DNA of 51,177 bases from Algiphilus sp. GTDB taxonomy: Bacteria > Pseudomonadota > Gammaproteobacteria > Nevskiales > Nevskiaceae. Shown here one piece after another: positions 17,994-27,003 of this stretch (position 1 is its first letter; every line of letters begins with the position of its first letter). The notes under the pieces are model-generated. The model did not search any database and had not been told where the DNA came from. It worked only from the letters and a program-made list of their open reading frames with translations. Location of the stretch: assembly GCF_023145115.1 (NCBI RefSeq), contig NZ_JAGLEJ010000032.1:1-51177 (forward strand). The letters run 5' to 3'. Position numbers and translations under genes: made by a program.

Positions 17994-19298
17994 TCAGTCG
18001 CCGGGATGCTCGACACGCAGGCGGTTGACCGGGCCGCGGGCAATGGGCAGCGCGGCGATCGCATCGGTGGCCTCGATGATCTGCGACTCGCGGACCACCG
18101 AGGTGATCATGGCGATGACCGCGTCCTGATCGCCGCGCGGCTCGCGCTGATAGATCGCTTCGACACTGATGTCGTGATCGGCGAGGATCGACGTGATGGC
18201 GCGCAGCACCCCGGCCTCGTCGGCCACCTGCAGACGCAGGTAGTGGCTGCTGCGCGTCTCCGCGATGGGCCGCACGGGCAGCGCCCGGATGCCTTCCGGG
18301 TGGGCCGACAGCGCCGGCACGCGCGCACCGCCCTGCGTGTCGCGGGCGATGTCGATGATGTCGGACCAGACCGCGGACGCGGTGGCGTCGCCGCCGGCGC
18401 CGGGGCCGAAGTAACCGGTGTCGCCGACCGCATCGCCGCTGATCACCACCGCGTTGAGCACACCGTCGACCTTCGCGAGCAGTTCGGTCTCGGGCAGCAG
18501 CGTCGGCTGCACGCGCAGCTCGACGGCATCCCCGCGGCGCTTGGCGATGCCCAGATGCTTGATGCGATAGCCCAGCTGGCGCGCCAGCTCGATGTCGTGA
18601 TTGGTGATGCCCCGGATGCCCTCGCAGGTCACGGCATCAAAGGCCAGCGGCATGCCGAAGGCGATGGCGGCCAGGATGGTCAGCTTGTGGGCGGCGTCGA
18701 CGCCGTCCACGTCGAAGCTCGGATCCGCCTCGGCGTAGCCCAGGCGCTGGGCCTCGGCAAGCACGTCGTCGAAGGCGATGCCCTCGTCCTGCATGCGCGT
18801 GAGGATGTAGTTGCCGGTGCCGTTGATGATGCCCACCACCGCATCGATGCGGTTGCCGGCAAGCCCTTCGCGCAGCGCCTTGATGATGGGAATGCCGCCC
18901 GCGACGGCGGCCTCGAAGGCGACCGGCACGCCCGCGGCGGCGGCGGCCTCGAAGATGGCGTTGCCGCCCTCGGCGATCAGCGCCTTGTTGGCGGTGACCA
19001 CCGGCTTGCCGGCATCCACCGCGGCGCGCAGCAGCGCACCGGCCGGCTCGACACCGCCGATCAGCTCGACGACCACATCGACGTCCCCGGCCTGCACGAC
19101 CGCCATGGGGTCGGCCTCGATCCGGATCCCGTCGAGATCGCAGTCGCGCGGCCTGGCGGGGTCGCGCGCGCTGGCGGCCGTGATCACCACCTCGCGGCCG
19201 GCGCGGCGCGCGATCTCCTCGGCGTTGCGGCGGGCGACGCGCACGACGCCCTGTCCGACCGTGCCGAGCCCCAGCAACCCGATGCGCAGCGGCACCAT
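17994..19298 (-). CDS. hom: Homoserine dehydrogenase
   Basis: 434 residues, starting at MVPLRIGLLGLGTVGQGV; the ATG shares a base with the alaC stop (TGATG). Reduces aspartate semialdehyde to homoserine for threonine and methionine. The N-terminal Rossmann loop is GLGTVGQGV; catalytic-domain motifs include VTANKALIAEGG, GTGNYILTRM and EADPSFDVDGVDAAHKL. The C-terminal 80 or so residues form an ACT domain (VADEAGVLRAITSILADHDI), predicting feedback control by threonine. The reading frame stays open far upstream through alaC, but that part is not homoserine dehydrogenase. Confidence 0.96.
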   Translation of the reverse strand: MVPLRIGLLGLGTVGQGVVRVARRNAEEIARRAGREVVITAASARDPARPRDCDLDGIRIEADPMAVVQAGDVDVVVELIGGVEPAGALLRAAVDAGKPVVTANKALIAEGGNAIFEAAAAAGVPVAFEAAVAGGIPIIKALREGLAGNRIDAVVGIINGTGNYILTRMQDEGIAFDDVLAEAQRLGYAEADPSFDVDGVDAAHKLTILAAIAFGMPLAFDAVTCEGIRGITNHDIELARQLGYRIKHLGIAKRRGDAVELRVQPTLLPETELLAKVDGVLNAVVISGDAVGDTGYFGPGAGGDATASAVWSDIIDIARDTQGGARVPALSAHPEGIRALPVRPIAETRSSHYLRLQVADEAGVLRAITSILADHDISVEAIYQREPRGDQDAVIAMITSVVRESQIIEATDAIAALPIARGPVNRLRVEHPGD

Positions 19299-20521
19299 CA
19301 ACCCACCTCCCGGAACATTTTCTTGATGCCGCGCAGCGCCTGACGCGTGCGGTGCTCGTTCTCGATCAACGAGATGCGCACGTACTCGTCGCCGTACTCG
19401 CCGAAGCCGATGCCCGGCGAAACCGCCACCTTGGCCTCCGACAGCAGGCGCTTGGAGAACTCCAGCGAGCCGAGCTCGCGGAAGGGCTCGGGGATGCGCG
19501 CCCAGACGAACATCGTCGCCTTCGGCTTCTCCACCGGCCAGCCGAGCGCGTCCAGCCCCTCGCAGAGCACGTTGCGCCGCAGGCGGTAGGTCTCGGTGAT
19601 CTCGGCCACGCAATCCTGCGGCCCCTCCAGCGCGGTGATGGCCGCCACCTGCAGCGGAGTAAACATGCCGTAGTCGAGATAGCTCTTGATGCGCGAGAGC
19701 GCACCCACCAGCTCGCGGTTGCCGGCCATGAAACCGACGCGCCAGCCCGGCATGTTGTAGGACTTCGACAGCGTGAAGAACTCGACCGCGACATCCTTGG
19801 CACCCGGTACCTGAAGGATGGACGGTGCGCGGTAGCCGTCGAACACGATGTCCGCGTAGGCCAGATCGTGGACGATCCAGATCTCGTGCTCCTTCGCGAT
19901 CGCCACCGCCTTCTCGAAGAACTCGATGTCCACGCACTGGGTGGTCGGGTTCGACGGGAAATTGAGGATCAACATCTTCGGCTTCGGCCACAGCTCGCGG
20001 ATGGCGCGCTGCAGCTCCTCGAAGAAGTCGACGTCGGGCCCGATGCGCACGTGCCGCACGTCCGCGCCCGCGATCACCACGCTGTAGGGGTGGATCGGAT
20101 AGGCCGGATTGGGCACCAGCACCGCATCGCCGGGTCCCAGCGTCGCCAGCGCCAGATGCGCCAGCCCTTCCTTGGAGCCGATGGTCGCGATCGCCTCGGT
20201 CTCCGGATCGATATCGACATCGAAACGCTGCCGGTACCAGGTGGCGATGGCCCGTCGCAGGCGCGGCACGCCCTTCGATACGGAATAGCGGTGCGTGTCG
20301 GGCCGCTGGGCAGCGGCCACCATCTTGTCGACGATGTGCTGCGGCGTGGGACCGTCCGGATTGCCCATGCCGAAGTCGATGATGTCCTCGCCGCGAGCTC
20401 GCGCCGCCTTCTTCAGATCACCGACGATGTTGAAGACGTAGGGCGGAAGTCGCTTGATGCGCGGGAACTCGGATTGCACGGCGGGCACTTGGTCGGACGG
20501 GAAATCGATCGCGCGCCGCAT
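19298..20521 (-). CDS. alaC: Alanine transaminase AlaC
   Basis: 407 residues. A fold-type I PLP aminotransferase that makes alanine from pyruvate and glutamate. The match to E. coli AlaC is close along the length: RGEDIIDFGMGNPDGPTPQH, IGSKEGLAHL, VPNPAYPIH, NFPSNPTTQCV, the PLP lysine K253 in FFTLSKSYNMPGWR. The first 15 or so residues are unlike relatives, so the true start could be slightly downstream. It occupies the position just after nlpD where many gammaproteobacteria carry rpoS, and overlaps hom by one base. Confidence 0.95.
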   Translation of the reverse strand: MRRAIDFPSDQVPAVQSEFPRIKRLPPYVFNIVGDLKKAARARGEDIIDFGMGNPDGPTPQHIVDKMVAAAQRPDTHRYSVSKGVPRLRRAIATWYRQRFDVDIDPETEAIATIGSKEGLAHLALATLGPGDAVLVPNPAYPIHPYSVVIAGADVRHVRIGPDVDFFEELQRAIRELWPKPKMLILNFPSNPTTQCVDIEFFEKAVAIAKEHEIWIVHDLAYADIVFDGYRAPSILQVPGAKDVAVEFFTLSKSYNMPGWRVGFMAGNRELVGALSRIKSYLDYGMFTPLQVAAITALEGPQDCVAEITETYRLRRNVLCEGLDALGWPVEKPKATMFVWARIPEPFRELGSLEFSKRLLSEAKVAVSPGIGFGEYGDEYVRISLIENEHRTRQALRGIKKMFREVG

Positions 20522-20547
20522 TCGGCGGGCGCGGAAAACCCGGCATT

Positions 20548-21285
20548 CTACTCGGACGCGGGCAGCAGGCGTAGGGGGTCGACCGGTTTGCCGGCGCGGC
20601 GGATCTCGAAGTGCAGAACCGGTTTCTGCGCCGGCCCGACGCCGACCTCGGCGATGGCGTCACCGGCGGATACCCGGTCGCCCTCCTCGGCCAGCCGGCG
20701 GCGGTTGTATCCGTAGGCGGTGAGATAGGTCTCGTCGTGCTTGACGATGACCAGCTCGCCGTAGCCCTTGAGCGCGCTTCCGCTGTACACGACGCGGCCC
20801 GCCGCGGCGGCACGCACCGGCGTGCCCACCGGCGCGGCGATGTCGATGCCCTTCGAATCCGGCGGGGCGAAGCGCCGCGCGACGTCTCCCGCCACCGGCC
20901 AGCGCCACTGGTCGGGACCGGGCCCGACCGGCGGCGAGCGCGACGGGAGCTCGCGCTCGGGCGCAGCGCCGCCGCTGCCGCCCCCCGCGGACGGCGCCCG
21001 CGTCGGGGGTGCGCTCGCCACCGTTCCCGACCCCGGACGTGCCGCGGCGCCGCCGGGCGGCGTCAGGCGCAGCACATCGCCGACGTGGATCAGGTAATTG
21101 GGGCCGATATCGTTCCAGCGCGCCAGGCTGCGGTAGTCGACATCGTGGCGCAGCGCGATCGAGTACAGCGTGTCACCGCGTCGCACGCGGTATTCGCCAT
21201 CCCCGGTACCCGCCTCCCAGCGCAGGGCCGACGCGCAACCGGTCAGGACCAGCGCGATCAGGAGGCCCGCCGCCGTCGCTCGCAT
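20548..21285 (-). CDS. nlpD: NlpD-like lipoprotein: LysM plus degenerate M23 (LytM) domain
   Basis: 245 residues from MRATAAGLLIALVLTGC, a lipoprotein signal with Cys17. A LysM domain (EYRVRRGDTLYSIALRH) binds peptidoglycan; a Pro/Gly/Ser-rich linker leads to a C-terminal M23 domain (KGIDIAAPVGTPVRAAAAG to LHFEIRRAGKPVDPLRLLP). The first zinc histidine is absent before the conserved Asp (DSKGID), and the HxH-type site reads YGYN, so the domain is very likely inactive as a peptidase. That matches NlpD, which activates the amidase AmiC for daughter-cell separation. Start chosen because the ATG shares a base with the yqaA stop. Confidence 0.88.
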   Translation of the reverse strand: MRATAAGLLIALVLTGCASALRWEAGTGDGEYRVRRGDTLYSIALRHDVDYRSLARWNDIGPNYLIHVGDVLRLTPPGGAAARPGSGTVASAPPTRAPSAGGGSGGAAPERELPSRSPPVGPGPDQWRWPVAGDVARRFAPPDSKGIDIAAPVGTPVRAAAAGRVVYSGSALKGYGELVIVKHDETYLTAYGYNRRRLAEEGDRVSAGDAIAEVGVGPAQKPVLHFEIRRAGKPVDPLRLLPASE

Positions 21286-21908
21286 CAGCGCACCGCGAGC
21301 ACCACCGCCATCAGGACAGTGGCCGCGATAAGGGCCCAGCCGATGCGCTCGAGATGGCGCTCCAGCCATGGCGTCGCTGCCGGCCCCAGCAGACGTACCA
21401 CGCCGGCGACCGCGGCGAACCGGAGTCCCCGCCCGACCAGCGCGCCGATGACGAAGACCGGCAGCGCGAGGCCCACGCTGCCCGCGGCAATGGTGAAGAC
21501 CTTGAACGGTATGGGCGTAAAGCCGGCCAGGAAGATCGCCCAGAAACCCCAGCGCGCGAACCAGTCGGCAGCGTGCGCCAGCGCGGGTGCGTAGCCGGCC
21601 GCCTCGATCCAGGGCATGGCGGCACCCATCATGCCCACGCCGATGCCGTAGCCGAGAAGCCCGCCGGCCACCGACGTGATCGTGGTGAGGAAGGCCAGCC
21701 ACAGCCAGCGATGCGGCTGCGCCAGGGTCATGGGCGCCAGCATCACGTCGGGCGGAATCGGGAAGAAGGAACTCTCCGCGAAGCTGACCGCGCCCAGCCA
21801 GAACGGCGCGCGACGGTGCTGGCTGGCGCGCATCATCCAGCCGTACAGTCTCGTGAACGGACCGCCGCGACGCGCGTCCGGCGACAGCGGCGGATCGGGC
21901 GCGCTCAC
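21285..21908 (-). CDS. YqaA-family (DedA/SNARE-associated) membrane protein
   Basis: 207 residues, GTG start overlapping the pcm stop. Several hydrophobic segments (LWLAFLTTITSVAGGLLGYGIG, FWAIFLAGFTPIPFKVFTI cut across two helices) with the FFPIPPDVML and TPIPFKVF re-entrant-loop motifs of the VTT/DedA superfamily. It is an inner-membrane protein of the YqaA group, whose members sit with pcm and nlpD in xanthomonad-like genomes. DedA relatives act in lipid carrier recycling and envelope homeostasis; the substrate of YqaA is not established. Confidence 0.85.
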   Translation of the reverse strand: MSAPDPPLSPDARRGGPFTRLYGWMMRASQHRRAPFWLGAVSFAESSFFPIPPDVMLAPMTLAQPHRWLWLAFLTTITSVAGGLLGYGIGVGMMGAAMPWIEAAGYAPALAHAADWFARWGFWAIFLAGFTPIPFKVFTIAAGSVGLALPVFVIGALVGRGLRFAAVAGVVRLLGPAATPWLERHLERIGWALIAATVLMAVVLAVR

Positions 21909-22573
21909 GCCTTGCCCGCCACCAGCGGAACGAAGCTGACCCCGCTGAGATCGCGCCGCTGCAGGCGACCGTCGGCCTGCTTGTCGATCACGACCAGCCG
22001 CTGCGCGCCGCTGCCGCCCAGCGGCATCACGAGACGCCCGCCGGCAGCGAGCTGCGCGGTGAGCGCCTGCGGGATCTCCGGCGCGCCGGCGGTCACCAGG
22101 ATGCCGTCGTACGGGGAATGCCCGGGCCAGCCGCTCATGCCGTCGCCGTACTGGAAGATGATGTTCTGGTAGCCGAGTCGGCGCAGCGTCTCGCGCGCCT
22201 GCATGCTGAGCACCTTGATGCGCTCGATGGTGAACACGCTGTTGATGATCTCGGCCAGTACCGCGGCCTGATAGCCGCAGCCCGTGCCTACTTCCAGCAC
22301 GCGCTTGCGCGGCGCGTCGGCGATCAGCGTCTGGGTCATCAGGCCGACCACCAGCGGCTGGGAGATGGTCTGTGCCTGACCGATGGGCAGCGCCGTGTTC
22401 TCGTAGGCGCGCCAGCGCATGCCCTCCGAGACGAATTCGTGGCGCGGCACGCGGCCGATGGCGGCGAGCACCCGCTCGTCGGTCACGCCCTGCCCGCGCA
22501 GATCGTCGACCAGCCGGCGGCGCGCCGAATCGGGCAGCAGTGGCGCGCGCGTGGCGTGCTTGGAAGCGATCAC
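21905..22573 (-). CDS. pcm: Protein-L-isoaspartate O-methyltransferase
   Basis: 222 residues, GTG start inside GTGA shared with the surE stop. Uses S-adenosylmethionine to methylate isoaspartyl residues of aged proteins and so starts their repair. Motif I is VLEVGTGCGYQAAVLAEI; the family segment ALPIGQAQTISQPLVVGLMTQ and YDGILVTAGAPEIPQAL are clear. The frame stays open upstream through surE, but no Pcm sequence is there. The surE-pcm-nlpD order is a classic stationary-phase cluster. Confidence 0.96.
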   Translation of the reverse strand: MIASKHATRAPLLPDSARRRLVDDLRGQGVTDERVLAAIGRVPRHEFVSEGMRWRAYENTALPIGQAQTISQPLVVGLMTQTLIADAPRKRVLEVGTGCGYQAAVLAEIINSVFTIERIKVLSMQARETLRRLGYQNIIFQYGDGMSGWPGHSPYDGILVTAGAPEIPQALTAQLAAGGRLVMPLGGSGAQRLVVIDKQADGRLQRRDLSGVSFVPLVAGKA

Positions 22574-23382
22574 AGCAGGCTCTCTGCCCAGGAAGCGGTG
22601 CGTTCCATGGCGACGTAGCGCGTCAGGTCGGTGACGATGGGCGTGATCGCCACCGCGTTGCGGGCGATGGCGTCGAAATCGGTGCCGGGGCCGCAGTCGG
22701 CCTCGGGTCCCGCCGCGCCCACCCAGTAGATGCGCCGGCCGCGCGGATCGGTATCCGGAACGGTGGCCTCCGCCAGATGGCGGCGTCCGAGTCGGACCAC
22801 CTCGATGCCGGTGAGCGCGTCGAAGGGCACGTCCGGCACGTTCACGTTGAGGATGGTGTCCGCAGGCAGCGGCTCGCGCAGCAGCTTGGCCACCAGCAGC
22901 CGCGCGATGCGCGCCGCGGTCTCGTAGTGGTCGGGATCGAAGTTGGTGGTGGACACCGCGATCGCCGGCGCACCCAGGAAGCGCCCCTCCATCGCCGCCG
23001 CGACCGTCCCCGAGTAGAGGACATCGTCGCCGAGATTGGCGCCGTTGTTGATGCCGGACACGACCAGTGCCGGCTTGTGCTCGAGCAGCCCGGTCAGCGC
23101 CAGGTGCACGCAATCGGTCGGCGTGCCGTCGACGCACCAGACGCCGTCGTCGTGCTGGTTGGCGCGCAGCGGGTTGGACAGCGTCAGCGAGTTGCTGGCC
23201 CCGCTGCGGTTGCGATCCGGCGCCACGACGTCGAGGTCGTACTCGGTCGACAGCTCGCTGGCCAGCGTGCGCAGACCCGGGGCATGGCAGCCGTCATCGT
23301 TGGAAAGCAGGAGCCGGGTGCGCGGGCGCGCGGTAGGGTCCGATTCGGAGACGGTGGCTCGCTGGGGGGTGGGTTCGGGCAC
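22570..23382 (-). CDS. surE: 5'/3'-nucleotidase SurE
   Basis: 270 residues from a GTG at 23382; an ATG about 70 bases upstream is also in frame and the family normally starts right before LLLSNDDG, so 10-25 N-terminal residues are uncertain. A metal-dependent phosphatase of nucleoside monophosphates. Metal and catalytic motifs: LLSNDDG, VVAPDRNRSGASNS, SGINNGANLGDDVLYSGTVAAAMEG and NVNVPD. It shares a 129-bp upstream region with the divergent Smr gene, which should hold both promoters. Confidence 0.94.
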   Translation of the reverse strand: MPEPTPQRATVSESDPTARPRTRLLLSNDDGCHAPGLRTLASELSTEYDLDVVAPDRNRSGASNSLTLSNPLRANQHDDGVWCVDGTPTDCVHLALTGLLEHKPALVVSGINNGANLGDDVLYSGTVAAAMEGRFLGAPAIAVSTTNFDPDHYETAARIARLLVAKLLREPLPADTILNVNVPDVPFDALTGIEVVRLGRRHLAEATVPDTDPRGRRIYWVGAAGPEADCGPGTDFDAIARNAVAITPIVTDLTRYVAMERTASWAESLL

Positions 23383-23511
23383 TGCGCGCTCGTTGTGGAA
23401 GACAATCGCCCGTGGATACCATCGCCGGTGTCGCCGTGCCCGAGGACGCATGACGGTCGCGCACGGCCCTCGACGCAAGGCGCCACGGGATCACCGATTG
23501 TAGCGCGAGCC

Positions 23512-24075
23512 ATGACCAGCAAGCCGCCCAGTGACGACGAGCGGGATCGCGACAGCGACGACGCGCAGGCCTTCGCGGAGGCAATGCGCGGCGTGGTGCG
23601 CCACAACCCGTCCCGCGACCCGGCACCGGCACCCGCTTCCGACGCGCGTGCCCACCAGCGGGAGGCCGACGAGGCCGAGGCGCTGCGCGAGAGCCTGACG
23701 CACATTCCCGACGATGTGCTCATCGCTGCCGGCGACATTCTCGAATACCGCGCATCCGGCGTGACCGAGTCGGTGTTCCGGCGTCTCAAGCGCGGCCAGT
23801 TCCGCATCGGCGACGAGCTCGATCTGCACGGGCTCGGTGTTGCCGCCGCCAAGGTCGCGGTCCGCGGGTTCCTCGCGGACTGCCAGGCGCGCGATCTGCG
23901 CTGTGTGCGGATCATCCACGGCAAGGGCCTGCGCTCTGGCGAGGCCGGTCCGGTGCTCAAGCGGGCGCTCGACGGCTGGCTGCGTCGCAGGCGCGATGTG
24001 CTGGCCTTCACCTCCGCGCGCCGCGAGGAAGGAGGTGCCGGAGCGGTCGTGGTGCTGCTGCGCCAGCAGCGGTAG
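23512..24075 (+). CDS. Smr-domain protein
   Basis: 187 residues from MTSKPPSDDERDRD. The N-terminal 60 residues are charged and probably disordered. The C-terminal Smr domain has DLHGLGVAAAKVAVRGFL and VRIIHGKGLRS, the DLHG and HGKG motifs of this fold; family members are metal-dependent endonucleases in RNA or DNA quality control, such as YdaL/SmrA-type proteins. It is the only plus-strand gene in a long minus-strand block and splits ispF from surE, where truD lies in many relatives. Confidence 0.88.
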   Translation: MTSKPPSDDERDRDSDDAQAFAEAMRGVVRHNPSRDPAPAPASDARAHQREADEAEALRESLTHIPDDVLIAAGDILEYRASGVTESVFRRLKRGQFRIGDELDLHGLGVAAAKVAVRGFLADCQARDLRCVRIIHGKGLRSGEAGPVLKRALDGWLRRRRDVLAFTSARREEGGAGAVVVLLRQQR

Positions 24076-24110
24076 ACGTGCGGAGCATGCGCCGCGGCGG
24101 GCGACCGCGC

Positions 24111-24602
24111 CTAGCCGGCGTCCCCGCCTTCGATGAGGACCACGGCATGGGCGGCGATAGCACGCGCCTCGCCGACGGCATCGACGCCTTCGTGCGTCGT
24201 CGCCTTTATGGAGATCCGCTCAACGGGGATCGCCAGTGCTTCGCCGACCGCCTCGCGCATGGCCTCGATGTGCGGCGCCAACCGCGGCACCTGCGCGACC
24301 ACCGTGACGTCCACGTTGCCCGGGGTGAAGCCCTCGGCGGTGATCAGGTCGCGCACATGCCGCAGGAACGCGCGGCTGTCGGCGCCGGCCCAGCGCGGGT
24401 CGCTGTCCGGGAAATGCCGGCCGATGTCGCCGAGCGCCGCTGCGCCGAGCAGTGCGTCGCACAGCGCATGAATGGCCACGTCTCCGTCCGAGTGCGCCAC
24501 CACGGCATGGTCGCAGGCGATGAAGACACCGCCCACGGTGACGCCGTCACCGGCGTGCAGACGATGCAGGTCGTAGCCGTGTCCGACGCGCCACGCGCTC
24601 AC
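24111..24602 (-). CDS. ispF: 2-C-methyl-D-erythritol 2,4-cyclodiphosphate synthase
   Basis: 163 residues, GTG start overlapping the ispD stop. Fifth step of the MEP isoprenoid pathway, forming the cyclic diphosphate with loss of CMP. Zinc ligands appear in GYDLHRLH (D11, H13) and the family segment VVAHSDGDVAIHALCDALLGAA; GDIGRHFPD and the C-terminal IKATTHEGVDAVGEARAIAAHAVVL are typical. Forms a trimer in relatives. It lies directly after ispD, the usual pairing. Confidence 0.97.
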   Translation of the reverse strand: MSAWRVGHGYDLHRLHAGDGVTVGGVFIACDHAVVAHSDGDVAIHALCDALLGAAALGDIGRHFPDSDPRWAGADSRAFLRHVRDLITAEGFTPGNVDVTVVAQVPRLAPHIEAMREAVGEALAIPVERISIKATTHEGVDAVGEARAIAAHAVVLIEGGDAG

Positions 24603-25318
24603 GCATCCCGTCCCAGCAGGAACTCGGCCAGCGGCCAGTCATCGGGCGCCGTGATCTTGAGGTTGGTCGCATCGCCACGCACCAGGCGCGGACGGTAGCC
24701 GGCACGCTCCATGGCCTGGGCCTCGTCGCTGCAGGGCAGTCCTGCGGCCTGCGCCCGCTGGAGCGCGCGTTCCAGCGCGTCCAGCGGGAAGACCTGCGGC
24801 GTCTGCGCCCGCCAGAGACGGCCGCGGTCCAGCGTACGGTCCACGCTCGTGCCATCGGCATCCGCGTGCTTGACCGTGTCGTGCAGCGGCAGGGCCAGCA
24901 GTCCACCATCCGGCGTCGCAGCCTCGACGAGCAGGCGTGCCACGGCCTCCGCCCGCAGACAGGGACGCGCCGCATCGTGCACCAGCACCGGATCGTCGAG
25001 CCCCGCGCCGGCCTCGCGCAGTGCGGCAATGCCGGCGAGGACCGAGTCCATGCGCTCCGCGCCGCCCGCCGCGAACACGACCCGCGCGCGATCCGTGGGC
25101 GCCAGGTCGAGCTCGGGGGGATCGAGATCGCGGGCGATCACCACCACGATGCGGCGGATGCGCGCGCAGGCCAGCAGCGGCGCCAGGCTCCAGGCGAGCA
25201 CGCTGCGCCCGCCGATCGGCCGGAACTGCTTGGCGGTCCCGAGCCCCATGCGCGATCCCCTGCCGGCCGCCGCCACCACGGCCCAGCAGTCGCCGGTCGC
25301 CCCTTCGGGAAGCGGCAC
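24599..25318 (-). CDS. ispD: 2-C-methyl-D-erythritol 4-phosphate cytidylyltransferase
   Basis: 239 residues, GTG start, nine bases after ftsB. Transfers CMP to methylerythritol phosphate in the MEP pathway. The nucleotide-binding N-terminus is VVAAAGRGSRMGLGTAKQF, with the conserved R and K residues; VLVHDAARPCL and DTVKHADADG are family motifs, and WRAQTPQVF supports IspD over other sugar-nucleotide transferases. Frame intact, normal length. Confidence 0.96.
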   Translation of the reverse strand: MPLPEGATGDCWAVVAAAGRGSRMGLGTAKQFRPIGGRSVLAWSLAPLLACARIRRIVVVIARDLDPPELDLAPTDRARVVFAAGGAERMDSVLAGIAALREAGAGLDDPVLVHDAARPCLRAEAVARLLVEAATPDGGLLALPLHDTVKHADADGTSVDRTLDRGRLWRAQTPQVFPLDALERALQRAQAAGLPCSDEAQAMERAGYRPRLVRGDATNLKITAPDDWPLAEFLLGRDA

Positions 25319-25327
25319 GCGTCGGGA

Positions 25328-25609
25328 TCAGTGCTCGTTCACGACGAGGAAGAATTCCTCGCCGTCGCGCACCAGGCCGAGCTGACGCCGTGCCAGCGCT
25401 TCCAGCGCGTCGGCGTCGGCGCCCTTGAGCGCGTCGATCTCCGCACCGATGGCGGCGTTGCGCTGCTCGGATTCGGCGATCTCGGCGCGCAGCGATTCGG
25501 CGCGCACGTGCATGCGGTGGACATCGGCGAGGCTGCCCGCACCCACCCACAGCCGGTATTGCAGGAATACCAGCAGAACCACCAGCACGATGGTCAGGGT
25601 GTGGCGCAT
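25328..25609 (-). CDS. ftsB: Cell division protein FtsB
   Basis: 93 residues. Bitopic inner-membrane protein: a short cytoplasmic tail, one membrane helix (LTIVLVVLLVFLQYRLWVG), then a periplasmic coiled coil (VRAESLRAEIAESEQRNAAIGAEI) and the C-terminal segment EALARRQLGLVRDGEEFF typical of FtsB. It joins FtsL and FtsQ in the divisome and helps activate septal synthesis. Nine bases downstream of eno, its usual position in gammaproteobacteria. Confidence 0.95.
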   Translation of the reverse strand: MRHTLTIVLVVLLVFLQYRLWVGAGSLADVHRMHVRAESLRAEIAESEQRNAAIGAEIDALKGADADALEALARRQLGLVRDGEEFFLVVNEH

Positions 25610-25618
25610 GACATGATC

Positions 25619-26914
25619 TTACCCCAGCGGTACCGGAAAAGCCGATACCCCGGGATACTGGGCCTGATCGCCGAGGGCGTGCTCGATGCGCAGCAGCTGG
25701 TTGTACTTGGCGGTGCGATCCGAGCGGCACAGCGATCCGGTCTTGATCTGGGTGGCCGCGGTACCGACGGCGATGTCGGCGATGGTGGCGTCCTCGGTCT
25801 CGCCGGAGCGGTGCGACACCACCGACGAATAGCCCGCCTGGGTCGCCATGTTGATGGCGTCCAGGGTTTCGGACAGCGTGCCGATCTGGTTGGGCTTGAT
25901 GAGGATGCTGTTGCCGATGCCCTTGTCGATGCCCTCGGCGAGGATCCGGGTGTTGGTCACGAAGAGGTCGTCACCGACCAGCTGCACGCGGTCGCGCAGA
26001 CGATCGGACAGCAGCTTCCAGCCCTTCCAGTCATCCTCCGCGCAGCCGTCCTCGATCGAGATCACCGGATAGCGGTCGCAGAGATCGGCCAGATAGTCGA
26101 CGAAGCCGGCCGCGTCGTAGGTGGCGCCCTCGCCCTTGAGGTGATAGCGACCGTCGCGGTAAATCTCGCTGGAGGCCACGTCGAGGCCCAGCCAGATGTC
26201 CTTGCCGGGCTTGTAGCCGGCCGACTCGATGGCGGCCAGCAGGCACTCGAGCGCGTCGCCGTTGGATGCGAGATCCGGCGCGAAGCCGCCCTCGTCGCCG
26301 ACCGCGGTGTTGAGCCCGCGCGACGCCAGCACCTTCTTGAGGGCGTGGAAGGTCTCGGCGCCCCAGCGCAGCGCCTCGCGGAAGCTGGGCGCGCCGGCCG
26401 GCAGGATCATGAACTCCTGGATGTCGACGTTGTTGTCGGCGTGCGCACCGCCGTTGATGACATTCATCATCGGCACCGGCAGCCCGACCGCCTGCAGGCC
26501 GCCGATGTGCCGGAACAGGGGCTTGCCCGCCTCGCTGGCGGCGGCATGCGCGGCGGCGAGACTCACCGCCAGGATGGCATTGGCGCCGAGGTTGCCCTTG
26601 TTGTCGCTGCCGTCGAGCGCGATCATCGTGGCGTCGACCAGCAGCTGATCCTGCCCGTCGAGGCCCTTCACGGCCTTGGCGATGTCGCCGTTCACGTTCT
26701 TGACCGCGCGCGTCACGCCCTTGCCGAGATAGCGCGTGCCCTTCTTCTTGCCGCCGTCGCGAAGCTCGACCGCCTCGCGCACGCCGGTCGACGCGCCGCT
26801 GGGTGCGACCCCGCGCCCACGCGCACCGGAGGCCAGGACCACTTCGGCCTCGACGGTCGGGTTGCCGCGGGAGTCGAGGATCTCGAGACCCTGGACGGAG
26901 ACAATCTTGGACAT
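25619..26914 (-). CDS. eno: Enolase
   Basis: 431 residues. Interconverts 2-phosphoglycerate and phosphoenolpyruvate. Start MSKIVSVQGLEILDSRGNPT is fixed by AAGGAG upstream. Catalytic and metal motifs: GASTGVREAVELRDG, the metal ligands in LGLDVASSE, SIEDGC and DDLFVTN, the catalytic lysine in LIKPNQIGT, and SHRSGETEDATIAD. The 89 bp between it and kdsA are noticeably A/T-rich near the gene and may hold an extra promoter, so glycolytic flux need not depend on the pyrG promoter. Confidence 0.98.
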   Translation of the reverse strand: MSKIVSVQGLEILDSRGNPTVEAEVVLASGARGRGVAPSGASTGVREAVELRDGGKKKGTRYLGKGVTRAVKNVNGDIAKAVKGLDGQDQLLVDATMIALDGSDNKGNLGANAILAVSLAAAHAAASEAGKPLFRHIGGLQAVGLPVPMMNVINGGAHADNNVDIQEFMILPAGAPSFREALRWGAETFHALKKVLASRGLNTAVGDEGGFAPDLASNGDALECLLAAIESAGYKPGKDIWLGLDVASSEIYRDGRYHLKGEGATYDAAGFVDYLADLCDRYPVISIEDGCAEDDWKGWKLLSDRLRDRVQLVGDDLFVTNTRILAEGIDKGIGNSILIKPNQIGTLSETLDAINMATQAGYSSVVSHRSGETEDATIADIAVGTAATQIKTGSLCRSDRTAKYNQLLRIEHALGDQAQYPGVSAFPVPLG

Positions 26915-27003
26915 GCTCTACTCCTTGAACTTTTCTGTGTAACTGATTGTTTATTCGATAATGGTGGCGAGCATGAACGGCCCGCCCCGCGATTGCCGCG
27001 GCC

